Shown: positions 8,915 to 14,703 of the stretch, in pieces | Position numbering within the stretch: the stretch's first letter is position 1 | Layout: every line of letters begins with the position of its first letter | Assembly: GCA_020026215.1 (NCBI GenBank) | Contig: JAHHQT010000022.1 | Location: forward strand, 1 to 23,030 | From: Muribaculaceae bacterium | GTDB taxonomy: Bacteria; Bacteroidota; Bacteroidia; Bacteroidales; Muribaculaceae | DNA: 23,030 bases | Reading direction: 5' to 3' | Notes under the pieces: model-generated | What the model was told of the DNA's origin: nothing | Database searches by the model: none | What the model saw: the letters and a program-made list of their open reading frames with translations, nothing else | Program-made: the position numbers and the translations under genes

Positions 8915-9901
8915 TTATTTTATCAGACCTAAATTTCGAGAGATTTCCAACATTCTGTTGATTGAAACGACAGCCTTTTTGCAAAGCTCATCACTGATTT
9001 TCACTTCAGGAGTTTCATCTCTCAAACAAGCATATAATTTTTCCAATGTATTCAAACGCATATAAGCACATTCGTTGCAAGCGCAAGTGCTGTCATCCGG
9101 AGGAGCAGGGATAAATGTCTTTTCAGGACAAGCCTTTCTCATTTCATACAGGATGCCGGATTCAGTAACTACAATGAATTCTTGATCTTCGCTATTTACA
9201 GCATAGTCCAACAACGCTTTTGTTGAACCAATTTTGTCAGCTAATACCAACAATGCTTTCTTACATTCAGGATGAGCCAAAACTTTAGCGTTAGGGTATT
9301 GTTGTTTCAAACCAATCAATTTGTCCACACTAAATTTTTCGTGTACCATACAAGCTCCATTCCAAAGTTTCATATTACGGCCTGTAAGGTTATTGATATA
9401 ACTACCTAAATTTCGATCAGGGCCAAAGATGATAGGTTGGTCTTTCGGGAAGCTCTCTACAATCTTGGCAGCATTAGAAGAAGTGACAATGACATCAGTC
9501 AAGGCTTTCACTTCAGCCGAAGTGTTGGCATAGCTAATAACGACGTGGCCAGGATTGGCATCGATAAACTTTTTAAACTCTACAGGATCACAACTGTCGG
9601 CCAAGGAACATCCCGCATTCATATCCGGAACGATAACCTTTTTACTTGGAGAAAGAATTTTGGCAGTTTCAGCCATAAAGTTTACTCCACAACTAACAAT
9701 AATATCTGCATCAGTTTCGGCAGCCTTTTGAGCTAACGCCAAACTGTCTCCAATGAAATCAGATATTTCTTGGATTTCATCACGCTGGTAATAGTGTCCC
9801 AGTATAATCGCATTCTTTTCTTTCTTCAAGCGATTAATCTTTTCTACCAATTCATCATTGTTAGAAACAGCATTGTTTTTGTTAGCCTTATCCACAATCA
9901 T
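8915..9901 (-). CDS. nadA: Quinolinate synthase (NadA)
   Basis: Condenses iminoaspartate with dihydroxyacetone phosphate to quinolinate in de novo NAD synthesis; a 4Fe-4S enzyme. 328 residues. Likely cluster ligands are Cys71 (VSCGVNFMAETAK), Cys184 (NGACMVHEKF) and Cys278 (ECAYMRLNTLEKL), with C273 and C275 close by. HYYQRDEIQ (36-44) and HPEC (210-213) are conserved substrate-site segments, and SGILYEM precedes the last cysteine group. No nadB or nadC is adjacent. It heads the leftward unit nadA-leuS-rdgB-porZ. The region upstream is AT-rich with a minus-strand TAACTTTG box about 210 bases away, giving a long leader if that box is used. Confidence 0.96.
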   Translation of the reverse strand: MIVDKANKNNAVSNNDELVEKINRLKKEKNAIILGHYYQRDEIQEISDFIGDSLALAQKAAETDADIIVSCGVNFMAETAKILSPSKKVIVPDMNAGCSLADSCDPVEFKKFIDANPGHVVISYANTSAEVKALTDVIVTSSNAAKIVESFPKDQPIIFGPDRNLGSYINNLTGRNMKLWNGACMVHEKFSVDKLIGLKQQYPNAKVLAHPECKKALLVLADKIGSTKALLDYAVNSEDQEFIVVTESGILYEMRKACPEKTFIPAPPDDSTCACNECAYMRLNTLEKLYACLRDETPEVKISDELCKKAVVSINRMLEISRNLGLIK

Positions 9902-10108
9902 TATTATTATATTATTTTGTTTTTTATTTTTAAAAAAGAATAATATGTTGTTATATATAGCGCGTTAATAAGTATGATAACTTTTAGAGGTTTTTCTTGC
10001 ATAAGAACTTATTAAATACTTTAACAGAGTTATCAAAAGTTTATGCACACCTAATAGCACTGTCTATAAGAACTATAATCTATTTATCAACATACTGTTA
10101 ATAATTCG

Positions 10109-10116
10109 CAAAGTTA
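10109..10116 (-). promoter_or_regulatory. Possible -7 box for nadA unit
   Basis: CAAAGTTA on the plus strand is TAACTTTG on the minus strand, matching the Bacteroidota TAnnTTTG box. No TTTG or TTG lies at the expected distance upstream, and the box is about 210 bases from the nadA start, so the assignment is weak. Confidence 0.35.
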
Positions 10117-10302
10117 ATAAATTTATATGGTTGTTGTTATTAAAATCTGTTGAAAAGACTGTGAAATATATAATAATTACTTTATAATAACTTTCTTGGA
10201 ATCTAAGAATTAATTTATATAAGATATTGAAAATGAAAAAGTCAAATTTATTTATTAATATTTTTGAATAAGTTATTCAACGTTTTCAACAGTTTATCAA
10301 CA

Positions 10303-10331
10303 TTGTTAACAACATATATTTTGTACATTTG
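10303..10331 (+). promoter_or_regulatory. Bacteroidota-type promoter of the RNA methyltransferase gene
   Basis: TACATTTG at 10324-10331 matches the TAnnTTTG -7 element and TTG at 10303-10305 lies 18 bases upstream as a -33 element. Transcription would begin near 10338, about 15 bases before the ATG. Origin-like nonamers (10283-10302) directly abut the -33 element. Confidence 0.7.
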
Positions 10332-10352
10332 CAAAACTAAAGAATATCAGAG

Positions 10353-10880
10353 ATGAAGAAAAAAACAATGCTCGAACTGGAGCGTATAGATTGCGAGGAA
10401 TACCATCATGTGAAAAAGATACCATTGGTGGTGATTCTTGATGATATCAGAAGTTTGAACAATATAGGTTCTGTGTTTAGAACTGCCGATGCTTTCTTGA
10501 TTGAGAAAATCTATTTGTGTGGCATAACTGCCACTCCTCCAAGCCCTGACATTCATAAGACTGCATTAGGTGCAGAAAATTCCGTGGACTGGGAATACCG
10601 CGAAAACATTATGGATCTTTTGGATGAATTGAAAAAGAAAGAATATAAGATTTGTAGTATTGAACAGGTAAACGGTAGTGTCAGTCTTGAACAATATGAA
10701 GTGAATAAGGAGGTGAAGCACGCTGTAATCTTGGGAAATGAGGTAAAAGGCGTTCAACAACAAGTGGTTGATGCTTCCGACTTGTGTTTGGAATTGCCTC
10801 AATACGGAACAAAACATTCATTGAATGTATCTATTACTGCCGGTATTGTCATGTGGCATTTTTTCACAGCTGTGAAATAA
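10353..10880 (+). CDS. SPOUT-class RNA 2'-O-methyltransferase (TrmH/SpoU family)
   Basis: 175-residue SAM-dependent methyltransferase, probably acting on tRNA or rRNA ribose; the exact target cannot be told. All three SpoU motifs are present: LDDIRSLNNIGSVFRTADAF (N37 and R43, motif 1), VILGNEVKGV (GNE at 128-130, motif 2) and SLNVSITAGIVMWH (SLNVS at 156-160, motif 3), the last two forming the trefoil-knot cofactor site. It is a bare catalytic domain without the N-terminal substrate-binding domain of RlmB-type proteins, so its length fits the short TrmH/TrmL-like group. It stands alone, with its own promoter and a terminator-like hairpin, flanked on both sides by DnaA-box-like clusters. Confidence 0.9.
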   Translation: MKKKTMLELERIDCEEYHHVKKIPLVVILDDIRSLNNIGSVFRTADAFLIEKIYLCGITATPPSPDIHKTALGAENSVDWEYRENIMDLLDELKKKEYKICSIEQVNGSVSLEQYEVNKEVKHAVILGNEVKGVQQQVVDASDLCLELPQYGTKHSLNVSITAGIVMWHFFTAVK

Positions 10881-10900
10881 CAAAATACTGTTTTTTACAC

Positions 10901-10950
10901 ATAGCGCCTGTATGGTTGTTAATAAATGACTTCCAGCAGGCGTATTTTTT
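10901..10950 (+). terminator. Terminator-like hairpin after the RNA methyltransferase gene
   Basis: CGCCTG (10905-10910) pairs with CAGGCG (10937-10942), with a flanking inner TGG/CCA pairing, and is followed by TATTTTTTG. The loop is long (about 26 bases, or about 17 if the inner pairs form), so it is weaker than a classic terminator, but the U-run and its position 25 bases past the stop support it. Confidence 0.6.
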
Positions 10951-11157
10951 GTTTATAACCTAAAATATGAATTGTTAATAAAAATAAGATAGTCTTGAAA
11001 ATCAAATATTTAATTGTTTATAAATGGTTGACAACTTGTTAATGGTATGTTTATAAAAGTTGTTGATAAACGGTTTTTTTAGCGTGAATAAAGGGGGATT
11101 TTGAGCCTTTTTAAAAAGAGTTATCAACAGTTATTAACAGGGATAATTATATAAAGA

Positions 11158-11191
11158 AACCCCCTTGTCAATTATTTTTGACAAGGGGGTT
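11158..11191 (-). terminator. Strong terminator hairpin after the YeiH-type gene
   Basis: AACCCCCTTGTCAA (11158-11171) pairs with TTGACAAGGGGGTT (11178-11191), a 14-bp perfect stem with a six-base loop. On the minus strand it is followed by a T-rich tail (TTTCTTTATAT). It starts 25 bases past the stop of the leftward transporter gene. Its plus-strand tail is poor in U, so it mainly serves the leftward transcript. Confidence 0.88.
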
Positions 11192-11215
11192 GATATTGTT
11201 GTTAACAAGTGGTTG

Positions 11216-12283
11216 TTATAGAATAGGAACAAGATATTTGGTCAATAAGTATCCGCCACCTACTAACCAAACGTAAAGTATGCCTGCCAATAGGAAAGGC
11301 TTTGCTCCGGCTTGTTTAAATTTTTCGATGCTGGTATCTGTTCCGAGGGCAGTCATCGCCATAGTCAACATGAATGTATCAATATATTCAATCGCTCCGT
11401 TCAATGGAATTTCCTTCACACTTTCCACTCCGAATAAATATTGTAATAGAGTATTCACACAGATTATACCGATAAATGCAAAGGCAAACCAAGGAATGGT
11501 AATCTTGCTTTTTCCAGTGTTTTCGCCTTTATTTTTACGGCCAGCCAAGGCAAAGCCCATGATAATCAATACTGGAGCCAACAACATTACACGAATCATT
11601 TTTGTAATGGTGGCTGTACCTGCAATACCCAGACTGTCTGTAGGGTCCATTGCATTTCCTGCACCTGCCACGTGGGCAACTTCGTGCAATGTACTACCAG
11701 TATAGATGGCAACTTGAGTATTATTCAAACCGTCCAAAAGTCCTGTACGATACATAATAGGATATAGGAACATAGAGATTGTTCCAAAGATAACTACTGT
11801 AGAAACTGCAATGGCTGTCTTGTGGCCTTCGCATTTCACAACAGGCTCAGCTCCAAGCACTGCGGCTGCACCGCAAATGGCACTACCTGTAGAAGTCATC
11901 AAAGTAGTTTCTTTGTCTAATTTGATGATTTTACCAAACCAAAGTCCAAGGAAAATTGTGCTTGCAACAATGATGGAATCCATTACAATGGCAGGAACTC
12001 CAACGGCCATTACTTGTGTCAAAGTAAGGCGGAAACCATAAAGAACGATACCTGCACGAAGTATCTGCTTGGTACAGAATTTAATGCCAGGTACCCATGT
12101 TTCAGGCAATTTGTTTCGCAGACTGTTGGCATATAACATTCCCAAGATAATACCGACAATAAGCGGGCTGAAAGAAAGATTCTTAACAAATGGAATTTCA
12201 GCAATATAGAATGCTGCAAATGAAAATAACGCAATCAATAGAATACCGTGTAAGGTATTGCTGCGGTTCTCTTTTGTAAACAT
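11216..12283 (-). CDS. YeiH-family putative sulfate exporter / inner membrane protein
   Basis: Multi-pass membrane protein, 355 residues, with around ten hydrophobic segments. It fits the YeiH family (PF03601), annotated as putative sulfate exporters although the substrate is poorly established. Conserved family segments are GSAICGAAAVLGAEPVV (from residue 133) in a re-entrant-like glycine/alanine stretch, and GSTLHEVAHVAGAG (196-209); MAMTALGTDTS lies near the C-terminus. The frame is open 27 codons further upstream to 12364, but a TACCTTTG promoter box (12326-12333) lies inside that extension, so the ATG at 12283 is the credible start. The gene is leftward, between two rightward genes, and is closed by a 14-bp terminator. 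Confidence 0.85.
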   Translation of the reverse strand: MFTKENRSNTLHGILLIALFSFAAFYIAEIPFVKNLSFSPLIVGIILGMLYANSLRNKLPETWVPGIKFCTKQILRAGIVLYGFRLTLTQVMAVGVPAIVMDSIIVASTIFLGLWFGKIIKLDKETTLMTSTGSAICGAAAVLGAEPVVKCEGHKTAIAVSTVVIFGTISMFLYPIMYRTGLLDGLNNTQVAIYTGSTLHEVAHVAGAGNAMDPTDSLGIAGTATITKMIRVMLLAPVLIIMGFALAGRKNKGENTGKSKITIPWFAFAFIGIICVNTLLQYLFGVESVKEIPLNGAIEYIDTFMLTMAMTALGTDTSIEKFKQAGAKPFLLAGILYVWLVGGGYLLTKYLVPIL

Positions 12284-12325
12284 AAATATTAATTGAATTT
12301 GAATGATAAAACCTAATTTCGGCTG

Positions 12326-12333
12326 CAAAGGTA
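12326..12333 (-). promoter_or_regulatory. -7 box of the YeiH-type gene
   Basis: CAAAGGTA on the plus strand reads TACCTTTG on the minus strand, an exact TAnnTTTG. Transcription would start near 12318, about 35 bases before the ATG at 12283; this decides against the longer reading frame. No good -33 element is visible. Confidence 0.6.
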
Positions 12334-12528
12334 GTGCTTTTATTTTATATATAGATATGAACAAGTTATTAACAGTATGTTGATAACTGTTTGTAAACGC
12401 TTAAAATGCTGATATAGAATAAGTATATTTTTATATTATAGAATAATGAACAGGATTATACACAGGTTATCAACAGTAAATACTATATAAGTATTACAAA
12501 AATTTTTGGTAAATATTTATAGTGGATT

Positions 12529-12559
12529 TTTGGAATTACCCTTTTTTCTTTTACATTTA
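12529..12559 (+). promoter_or_regulatory. Promoter of the small PH-like membrane protein gene
   Basis: TTTG at 12529-12532, 19-base spacer, then TACATTTA at 12552-12559, which matches TAnnTTTG except in the last base. The start would be near 12566, giving a leader of about 24 bases. Confidence 0.55.
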
Positions 12560-12589
12560 CAATTTCTATTATTTAAACTATAATCTAGT

Positions 12590-12952
12590 ATGAAAGCAGT
12601 TTTTAAACAGAGCATAAGGAATCTGAGGTTTTATATCTTTTTAGGTTGCTCATTGATTGTATTTGGTTTGGCTTTGATGGACAGTAAAATTTTTCCATTC
12701 CTAATATTATGGATTCCGATATTGATGATTTTTAAACGCTCTTATACGATTACTGATGATGACCTATTGAAGGGGAATGGAATAGTACCTATTAAAACCA
12801 TTCGGAAACTGGTCAGACAATCGGATAGTGTTGTTGTCTATTATTTGCCGGAAAATGTGGATAAGATGCAGATTAAACCCTATTTTGTGAAAGATAGAGA
12901 ACTTTTTATAGAGAAGTTGAAAGAAATTAATTCTGATATTCAGGTCATTTAA
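12590..12952 (+). CDS. Small membrane protein with bacterial PH-like domain
   Basis: 120 residues. Two hydrophobic segments (about 13-30 and 35-49) are followed by a soluble part of about 70 residues: KRSYTITDDDLLKGNGIVPIKTIRKL, then VVVYYLPENVDKMQIKPYFVKDRELFIEKLKEINSDIQV. A beta-rich start, an IPIKxI-type turn and a closing FIEKLKEIN helix fit the bacterial PH-like proteins formerly called DUF1200 (bPH_4, PF06713). The function of that family is unknown; membrane association is clear from the sequence. It is a single-gene unit with its own promoter, followed by an 18-bp hairpin. I am sure it is a real gene and moderately sure of the domain. Confidence 0.75.
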   Translation: MKAVFKQSIRNLRFYIFLGCSLIVFGLALMDSKIFPFLILWIPILMIFKRSYTITDDDLLKGNGIVPIKTIRKLVRQSDSVVVYYLPENVDKMQIKPYFVKDRELFIEKLKEINSDIQVI

Positions 12953-12964
12953 AATGGACAGATG

Positions 12965-13005
12965 ATATATTCCTGTTTATTACATATTAATAAACAGGAA
13001 TATAT
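12965..13005. repeat. Perfect 18-bp inverted repeat
   Basis: ATATATTCCTGTTTATTA (12965-12982) and its exact reverse complement (12988-13005) flank a five-base loop, starting 13 bases past the stop of the PH-like gene. There is no U-run directly after it on either strand, so it is not a textbook terminator. It may protect the mRNA end, terminate in another way, or be a protein-binding site. Confidence 0.8.
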
Positions 13006-13087
13006 GTATTAATAAATAGAGTTTTTGGACTTTCTCATCAAGATTATCAAATTCTTTCAATAATTTATCTACCATTTATGGAGCAGG

Positions 13088-13117
13088 TCATGTTAATAAA
13101 ACATGAGAGTTTTTTTC
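13088..13117 (+). terminator. Intrinsic terminator-like hairpin
   Basis: TCATGTT (13088-13094) pairs with AACATGA (13100-13106) around a five-base loop, followed by GAG and seven T residues (13110-13116). It is 136 bases past the PH-like gene stop and just upstream of the lipoprotein promoter, so it separates the two units. Confidence 0.65.
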
Positions 13118-13134
13118 TATATAAATGTCTGAGA

Positions 13135-13166
13135 TTTGAAGTAAAAAGAAATTTGTTTTACATTTG
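13135..13166 (+). promoter_or_regulatory. Promoter of the lipoprotein gene
   Basis: TTTG at 13135-13138, 20-base spacer, TACATTTG at 13159-13166, an exact TAnnTTTG. The transcript would start near 13173, about 40 bases before the ATG. Confidence 0.7.
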
Positions 13167-13213
13167 TAAAATAGTAATTGAAGAGTATTAACGTGTATAT
13201 ATAATTATCATCT

Positions 13214-13618
13214 ATGAAATATTTAAAAAATAAAATAATAATATTGTTTGTTATCCTGTTCACAAGTTTGTCATTGACCTCTTGTGATGAATACTATGAA
13301 CCTGATGAAATACCACCTATTGTAGGTAATTGGGTGTTGGTGGAAAGTAACGGTTTTGCTGTTACTGAATATGATGCCGACCACTATACATTCTATCAGA
13401 ATTGCGAAGGGGTTTACAGCTATTATGACCGTTTCGACCGTTTGGTGGAAGAATGGTTTGAATGGGAAATTCACTACGGAAACGAACTCTATATTTATTT
13501 CAACAATAGTTATCTTGAACCACAATTCTGCTATTTTAACTACGATGGCAGATACATGTACTTTTCTCCTTACAGAGATTTCTCCACTTACAATGTCTAT
13601 GCACCTGTTCGCTGGTAA
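13214..13618 (+). CDS. Small lipoprotein, lipocalin-like fold suspected
   Basis: 134 residues. A basic N-terminus (MKYLKNK), hydrophobic core and lipobox SLTSC put the lipidated cysteine at residue 24. The mature protein starts CDEYYEPDE, with acidic residues right after the cysteine, similar to signals that send Bacteroidota lipoproteins to the cell surface. The body begins IVGNWVLVESNG, a pattern common in lipocalin-like small lipoproteins of this phylum, and is unusually rich in tyrosine and phenylalanine (for example YSYYDRFDRL, YIYFNNSYL, RYMYFSPYRDF), suggesting alternating beta strands. I do not recognise a named family. It is a stand-alone gene with its own promoter, just upstream of lplA, which has a separate promoter box. 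Confidence 0.8.
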   Translation: MKYLKNKIIILFVILFTSLSLTSCDEYYEPDEIPPIVGNWVLVESNGFAVTEYDADHYTFYQNCEGVYSYYDRFDRLVEEWFEWEIHYGNELYIYFNNSYLEPQFCYFNYDGRYMYFSPYRDFSTYNVYAPVRW

Positions 13619-13682
13619 GACAATTAGTTAAAATCATGTTTTTAAACACCAATATAAAGTTTTTTTTGTGATGTTTAAATAC

Positions 13683-13690
13683 TAATTTTG
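13683..13690 (+). promoter_or_regulatory. -7 box in front of the lplA-gcv operon
   Basis: TAATTTTG matches TAnnTTTG; the region about 20 bases upstream is a T-run with TTTG at 13665-13668, slightly too close for a standard -33 element. The transcript would start near 13697. An inverted repeat, TTTAAACA (13641-13648) with TGTTTAAA (13672-13679), directly precedes the box and could be an operator. This is the only promoter-like box I see for the glycine cleavage genes; the 93-base leader region shows no sign of a glycine riboswitch. Confidence 0.55.
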
Positions 13691-13711
13691 GGAATTGATA
13701 AATGTAAATCT

Positions 13712-14692
13712 ATGAAACACGTAGTTTTACCAACTCCCAAAAAACACCGCTTGATTTTTTATTTGGCGATGGAGGAATATTTGGCTCGCGTCCTCAAAGA
13801 AGAAGGATTTTTTATGTGGCAGGTAGATCCTACCGTAATTTTCGGCAGGAACCAACTAATGGAAAACGAAGTTAATCTAAGCTATTGCAAACACGAAAAA
13901 ATTCAATTATACAGACGTAAAAGCGGAGGGGGATGCGTATATTCAGACCAGGGAAACATCATGCTTTCCTATATTACCCGAGGTGATAACGTAAGATTCC
14001 TGTTTGATTGTTTTCTTCGCCGGCTGGCATTTATACTAAAAAAAATGGGTGTGAATGCCGAGGTTTCCGGGCGAAATGACATTACTATCGAAGGCAGTAA
14101 AGTCTCAGGAAATGCATTCTATAAAACTCCCGAAAATTGTATTGTTCACGGTACTCTTCTATTTGACAGCGATTTCGAAAAAATGCAAAAAGCCATTACT
14201 CCTTCCACAACCAAAATGGAGAGCAAGGGAGTGGAATCAGTCAGAAGTCGAGTCACGAATTTGCGCGAATATACCGACATGGATATTGAGGATTTCAAAC
14301 GCTATGTAATAGGTGAATTTTGTAAGGACGGCGAGTTGAAACTGACAGACGAAGATGTGAAAAACATAGAATCTATAGAACAAACATATTTGGAAGATGA
14401 TTTCTTTAAAGGTAAGAATCCCGTATATACGATAAAAAAGCACCATCACTTGAAAGGAGTGGGTGAGGTGTCGTTGAATGTAGACTTGAAAAATGATGTC
14501 ATCCGACAAATCAGAATTGAAGGAGACTACTTTTCATTTGAAAACGATGTGGAAAAGGAAGTCAACGACTTGCTCCGTGGGGTAAGTATGCAGCAGAAAG
14601 CAGTGGAAGAAGCCTTAAAGAATTTCGACATGACAAAACACATTATGGGTTTCACCACAGCACAATTTATAGAAATATTATTAAAACCTTAA
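13712..14692 (+). CDS. lplA: Lipoate-protein ligase A
   Basis: Activates free lipoate with ATP and attaches it to lysines of lipoyl-domain proteins. 326 residues, close to full-length E. coli LplA (338). Seen: FGRNQ (44-48), the RRKSGGGCVY lipoate loop (68-77), GRNDITIEGSKVSGNAFY with the catalytic-type Lys130, HGTLL (146-150), and a C-terminal accessory domain with HHHLKGVGEVSLNVD (244-258). The frame is open eight codons upstream to a TTG at 13688, but that overlaps the promoter box, so ATG 13712 is chosen. gcvT follows after 11 bases. The position at the head of the glycine cleavage genes suggests GcvH is its main target. Confidence 0.93.
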   Translation: MKHVVLPTPKKHRLIFYLAMEEYLARVLKEEGFFMWQVDPTVIFGRNQLMENEVNLSYCKHEKIQLYRRKSGGGCVYSDQGNIMLSYITRGDNVRFLFDCFLRRLAFILKKMGVNAEVSGRNDITIEGSKVSGNAFYKTPENCIVHGTLLFDSDFEKMQKAITPSTTKMESKGVESVRSRVTNLREYTDMDIEDFKRYVIGEFCKDGELKLTDEDVKNIESIEQTYLEDDFFKGKNPVYTIKKHHHLKGVGEVSLNVDLKNDVIRQIRIEGDYFSFENDVEKEVNDLLRGVSMQQKAVEEALKNFDMTKHIMGFTTAQFIEILLKP

Positions 14693-14703
14693 AATATAAT
14701 AAA

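Larger units (their letters stand above)
9902..10352. other. Gene-free AT-rich divergent region with DnaA-box-like nonamers
   Basis: The 451 bases between nadA (leftward) and the RNA methyltransferase gene (rightward) hold no gene. They contain one exact TTATNCACA match (TTATGCACA, 10041-10049, plus), TTATCAACA at 10084-10092 and 10294-10302 (plus), TTATTAACA at 10096-10104 (minus), and TTTTCAACA at 10148-10156 (minus) and 10283-10291 (plus). The stretch 10155-10260 is extremely AT-rich and could be an unwinding element. The spacing and number of these sites fit an origin-like role; the region also carries the promoters for both flanking genes. Confidence 0.5.
10881..11215. other. Gene-free region with second DnaA-box-like cluster
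   Basis: The 335 bases between two convergent genes hold terminators for both and a second set of nonamers: TTATTAACA at 10917-10925 and 10973-10981 (minus), TTATAAACA at 11048-11056 (minus), TTATCAACA at 11061-11069 (minus), TTATCAACA at 11121-11129 (plus) and TTATTAACA at 11131-11139 (plus). The last two form an exact 10-base tandem differing at one position. A convergent intergenic region needs no promoters, so these sites are not explained by transcription control of the neighbours. Confidence 0.5.
12284..12589. other. Gene-free AT-rich region with third DnaA-box-like cluster
   Basis: The 306 bases between the divergent transporter and small membrane protein genes contain TTATTAACA (12366-12374, plus), TTATCAACA (12378-12386, minus), TTATACACA (12456-12464, plus, an exact TTATNCACA match) and TTATCAACA (12467-12475, plus, two bases further on). 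The flank 12400-12450 and 12480-12560 is very AT-rich. Promoter boxes for both neighbours lie at the edges (12326-12333 and 12529-12559), leaving the nonamers outside them. Confidence 0.5.

Noticed and set aside
10030..10302. CRISPR array or iteron block from repeated TTATYAACA sites
   Set aside because: The repeats are nine bases, in both orientations and irregularly spaced, with no uniform spacers and no cas or rep gene nearby.
12284..12364. 27-codon N-terminal extension of the YeiH-type protein
   Set aside because: It contains the TACCTTTG promoter box and lies upstream of the probable transcription start; the ATG at 12283 gives a normal family N-terminus.
13688..13711. TTG start of lplA with eight extra codons
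   Set aside because: The TTG is part of the TAATTTTG promoter box; the ATG at 13712 gives the usual LplA start.
13619..13711. Glycine riboswitch upstream of the gcv operon
   Set aside because: The leader is too short after the promoter box and shows none of the paired glycine-aptamer structure.
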